DNA from: Rickettsiaceae bacterium
GTDB lineage: Bacteria; Pseudomonadota; Alphaproteobacteria; Rickettsiales; Rickettsiaceae
Direction: 5' to 3'
NCBI GenBank assembly: GCA_021741285.1
Contig: JAIOYD010000049.1
Span: 1-8,643 of the forward strand
Length of the DNA: 8,643 bases
Under the pieces are notes generated by a model, which worked only from the letters and a program-made list of their open reading frames with translations, made no database searches and had not been told where the DNA came from. Of the stretch, positions 7,610 through 8,643 are shown one piece after another. The position numbers and the translations under genes are program-made. The stretch's first letter is position 1, and each line of letters begins with the position of its first letter.

Positions 7610-8350
7610 ATGAGTAACCCTACAGCAGCTACAATTATTATTGGCAACGAAATACTTTCAGGTAGAACTCTTGATATAAATACACAGGAAATAGCCCTAC
7701 GACTTGGAGAGATTGGAGTTTCCCTGGTCGAAACAAGAACCATTGCAGATGATCGTACAATGATCATAGATACTGTCCGAGAACTAAGCAATAAATATGA
7801 TTATGTCTTCACAACAGGTGGAATTGGCCCCACTCATGATGATATAACTGCCGAAGCAATGGCGGCTGCTTTTAATGTGAGCTATGTCAGAAGTGCTGAA
7901 ATATATAATATTCTAAAAAATTACTATGACAAAATGGGAGAGAAATTAAACTCAGCTCGAGAAAAGATGGCTTATATACCAGAATCATCAAAGCTTCTAC
8001 ACAACGATGCTACGATGGTACCAGGATTTATCATTGGTAATGTATTTGTTATGGCTGGTATTCCTAATATTATGAAATCGATGCTCAAATCAGCTATTCC
8101 CATGCTACAAAGAGGCACAGTTATTCAGTCAAAAACTTTAGAAATTATGCTAGGTGAAAGCAAGATTGCAATTAGCTTCGAAGAGCTACAAACCAAATAT
8201 AAAGAAGTAGAGATGGGAAGCTACCCGTTTACAAGAAATGGTAAGCATGGGACTGCCCTGGTACTTAGATCTTCAAATTATAACTCCCTAGATAAAGCTT
8301 TTGCAGAACTAGAAATTGTTATCAATCGCCTTAAGAACTTGAACACATAG
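7610..8350 (+). CDS. MoaB/CinA-type molybdopterin-binding domain protein
   Basis: A 246-residue cytosolic protein of the COG1058 type (CinA N-terminal domain, MoaB/MogA fold). Seen are the opening strand I-I-I-G-N-E-I-L-S-G-R-T (9-20) with D22 and N24, the hallmark T-T-G-G-I-G-P-T-H-D-D-I-T (68-80), and later M-V-P-G-F and M-A-G-I-P-N-I-M, which correspond to the M-x-P and G-V-P blocks of CinA. The C-terminal nicotinamide-nucleotide amidase domain of full CinA is absent, so this is the stand-alone short form. MoaB/MogA members adenylylate molybdopterin, and CinA-type domains are linked to ADP-ribose/NAD-cofactor hydrolysis. No molybdenum-cofactor gene is nearby, so a nucleotide pyrophosphatase role is at least as likely. 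The start has only a weak purine-rich AAGTAGAAA ahead of it. The terminator at 7522-7558 separates it from the upstream gene, so a promoter is expected in 7559-7609, but none is convincing. Confidence 0.87.
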   Translation: MSNPTAATIIIGNEILSGRTLDINTQEIALRLGEIGVSLVETRTIADDRTMIIDTVRELSNKYDYVFTTGGIGPTHDDITAEAMAAAFNVSYVRSAEIYNILKNYYDKMGEKLNSAREKMAYIPESSKLLHNDATMVPGFIIGNVFVMAGIPNIMKSMLKSAIPMLQRGTVIQSKTLEIMLGESKIAISFEELQTKYKEVEMGSYPFTRNGKHGTALVLRSSNYNSLDKAFAELEIVINRLKNLNT

Positions 8351-8382
8351 CCAAGACCAACCAAAGCGTAGGATAAAAAGTT

Positions 8383-8514
8383 TTAAAGGGAAGAAAATAT
8401 TGCGAGAGCTTTCTTCCGGGAAACAGTTAAATCAACTATAGGCTCTGGATAATTGATTCCTAACTGAATTCCAGCGTCAATTAACGTTTGTTGCGAAGCT
8501 TCCCAGTCTCTTCG
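8383..8514 (-). pseudogene. Remnant of DNA photolyase C-terminus
   Basis: Read on the minus strand, 43 codons end at TAA (8385-8383) and include L-G-I-N-Y-P-E-P-I-V-D-L-T-V-S-R-K-K-A-L. This fits the C-terminal signature of cryptochrome/photolyase proteins (W-x-A, then A-G-x-x-L-G-x-x-Y-P-x-P-I-V-D and R-x-x-A-L near the end). The corresponding W-E-A is at 8505-8497. Reading upstream, TGA (8517-8515) closes the frame. The adjacent frame is open for 19 codons (8564-8508) and would join with a single-base shift near 8507, after which TAA at 8567-8565 stops it. No FAD- or DNA-binding core follows within the window. I infer an eroded or truncated gene; the residue pattern is seen, the family match is from memory. 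Confidence 0.6.
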
Positions 8515-8564
8515 TCAGAAGTCTCTTTAGCTGAATTAGCAAGGGATTTTACTATATAAACTAC

Positions 8565-8593
8565 TTAGGAAATCCATAAGAAAATGGTATAAT
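8565..8593 (+). promoter_or_regulatory. Promoter with consensus -10 ahead of the right-edge gene
   Basis: A perfect TATAAT at 8588-8593 lies 17 bases after TTAGGA (8565-8570, a weak 3-of-6 -35). Transcription would start near 8600, about 23 bases before the ATG at 8623. The weak -35 suggests either activator dependence or a short leader with modest expression. No Shine-Dalgarno is visible before the ATG. Confidence 0.5.
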
Positions 8594-8616
8594 TAGCGTA
8601 TAAAGCTTATGGATTT
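8570..8616. repeat. Perfect 11-bp inverted repeat bracketing a promoter
   Basis: AAATCCATAAG (8570-8580) is repeated in exact reverse complement, CTTATGGATTT (8606-8616), across a 25-base spacer that contains the TATAAT box. Because the predicted transcript begins near 8600, only the right arm would be transcribed; the symmetry therefore more likely works in DNA, as an operator pair or a mobile-element end, than as an RNA hairpin. The symmetry is seen directly; the function is inference. Confidence 0.6.
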
Positions 8617-8622
8617 TAAATT

Positions 8623-8643
8623 ATGCCTATAGAAAATATTACT
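8623..8643 (+). CDS. Start of an unidentified gene, 3' truncated by window
   Basis: An ATG 30 bases after the TATAAT box opens a frame M-P-I-E-N-I-T that runs off the window end. Seven residues cannot identify a family. Support for it being a real gene is positional only: a consensus -10 and a symmetric element lie directly upstream. Autoregulated small genes and transposases are both possible. Confidence 0.35.

Noticed and set aside
7576..7791. Open frame on the minus strand over the start of the molybdopterin-fold gene
   Set aside because: It mostly mirrors the conserved N-terminus of the plus-strand gene; no promoter or ribosome site supports it.
8570..8616. Inverted repeat as an intrinsic terminator
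   Set aside because: The 25-base spacer is long, the downstream T-run is only four bases, and the spacer contains a consensus -10 box, so a promoter-associated element fits better.
1..8643. CRISPR array, tRNA or rRNA genes, complete insertion sequence
   Set aside because: No regularly spaced repeats, cloverleaf-like segments, rRNA-like stretches or transposase motifs were seen on either strand.

Overview
The window reads as a stretch of chromosome from an AT-rich, reduced-genome alphaproteobacterium, most likely Rickettsiales. I infer this from base composition (about one third G+C by eye), frequent A/T-ending codons, and above all the valyl-tRNA synthetase, which matches the Rickettsia-type enzyme as I remember it, including an archaeal-style editing motif. 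The organism makes lipid A and Kdo, so it is not one of the lineages that lost LPS. No database search was possible, so the taxonomic call is inference.

Layout. Positions 1-2184 hold a tightly packed plus-strand lipid A/Kdo cluster: the 3' end of waaA (Kdo transferase), lpxK (lipid A 4'-kinase, overlapping waaA by 4 bases as GTGA) and an LpxL/HtrB-type late acyltransferase that overlaps lpxK by 26 bases. The three act in sequence on the inner-membrane lipid A precursor. After a 137-base gap with a hairpin comes an alpha/beta hydrolase with its own Shine-Dalgarno (2322-3041), then a 204-base gap with a second hairpin and a short unassigned open frame. valS is the only complete gene on the minus strand (3246-5759). 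It diverges from ubiA (5820-6686, ubiquinone prenylation) across only 60 bases. A Bax-inhibitor-1/YccA membrane protein follows (6764-7498) with a recognisable promoter, a good Shine-Dalgarno and a strong bidirectional intrinsic terminator. Next is a single-domain MoaB/CinA-type molybdopterin-binding-fold protein (7610-8350).

The right edge (8351-8643) is the least ordinary part. On the minus strand it carries what looks like the eroded C-terminus of a DNA photolyase, with a stop codon and probable frameshift upstream. This is followed by a perfect 11-bp inverted repeat bracketing a consensus -10 box, just ahead of the first seven codons of a plus-strand gene that leaves the window. That looks like a boundary between decaying ancestral sequence and another transcription unit.

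Most of the window is housekeeping envelope, quinone and translation genes. I see no CRISPR array, tRNA, rRNA or complete mobile element, and no convincing new multi-gene system. The right-edge structure is the best candidate for a second look.
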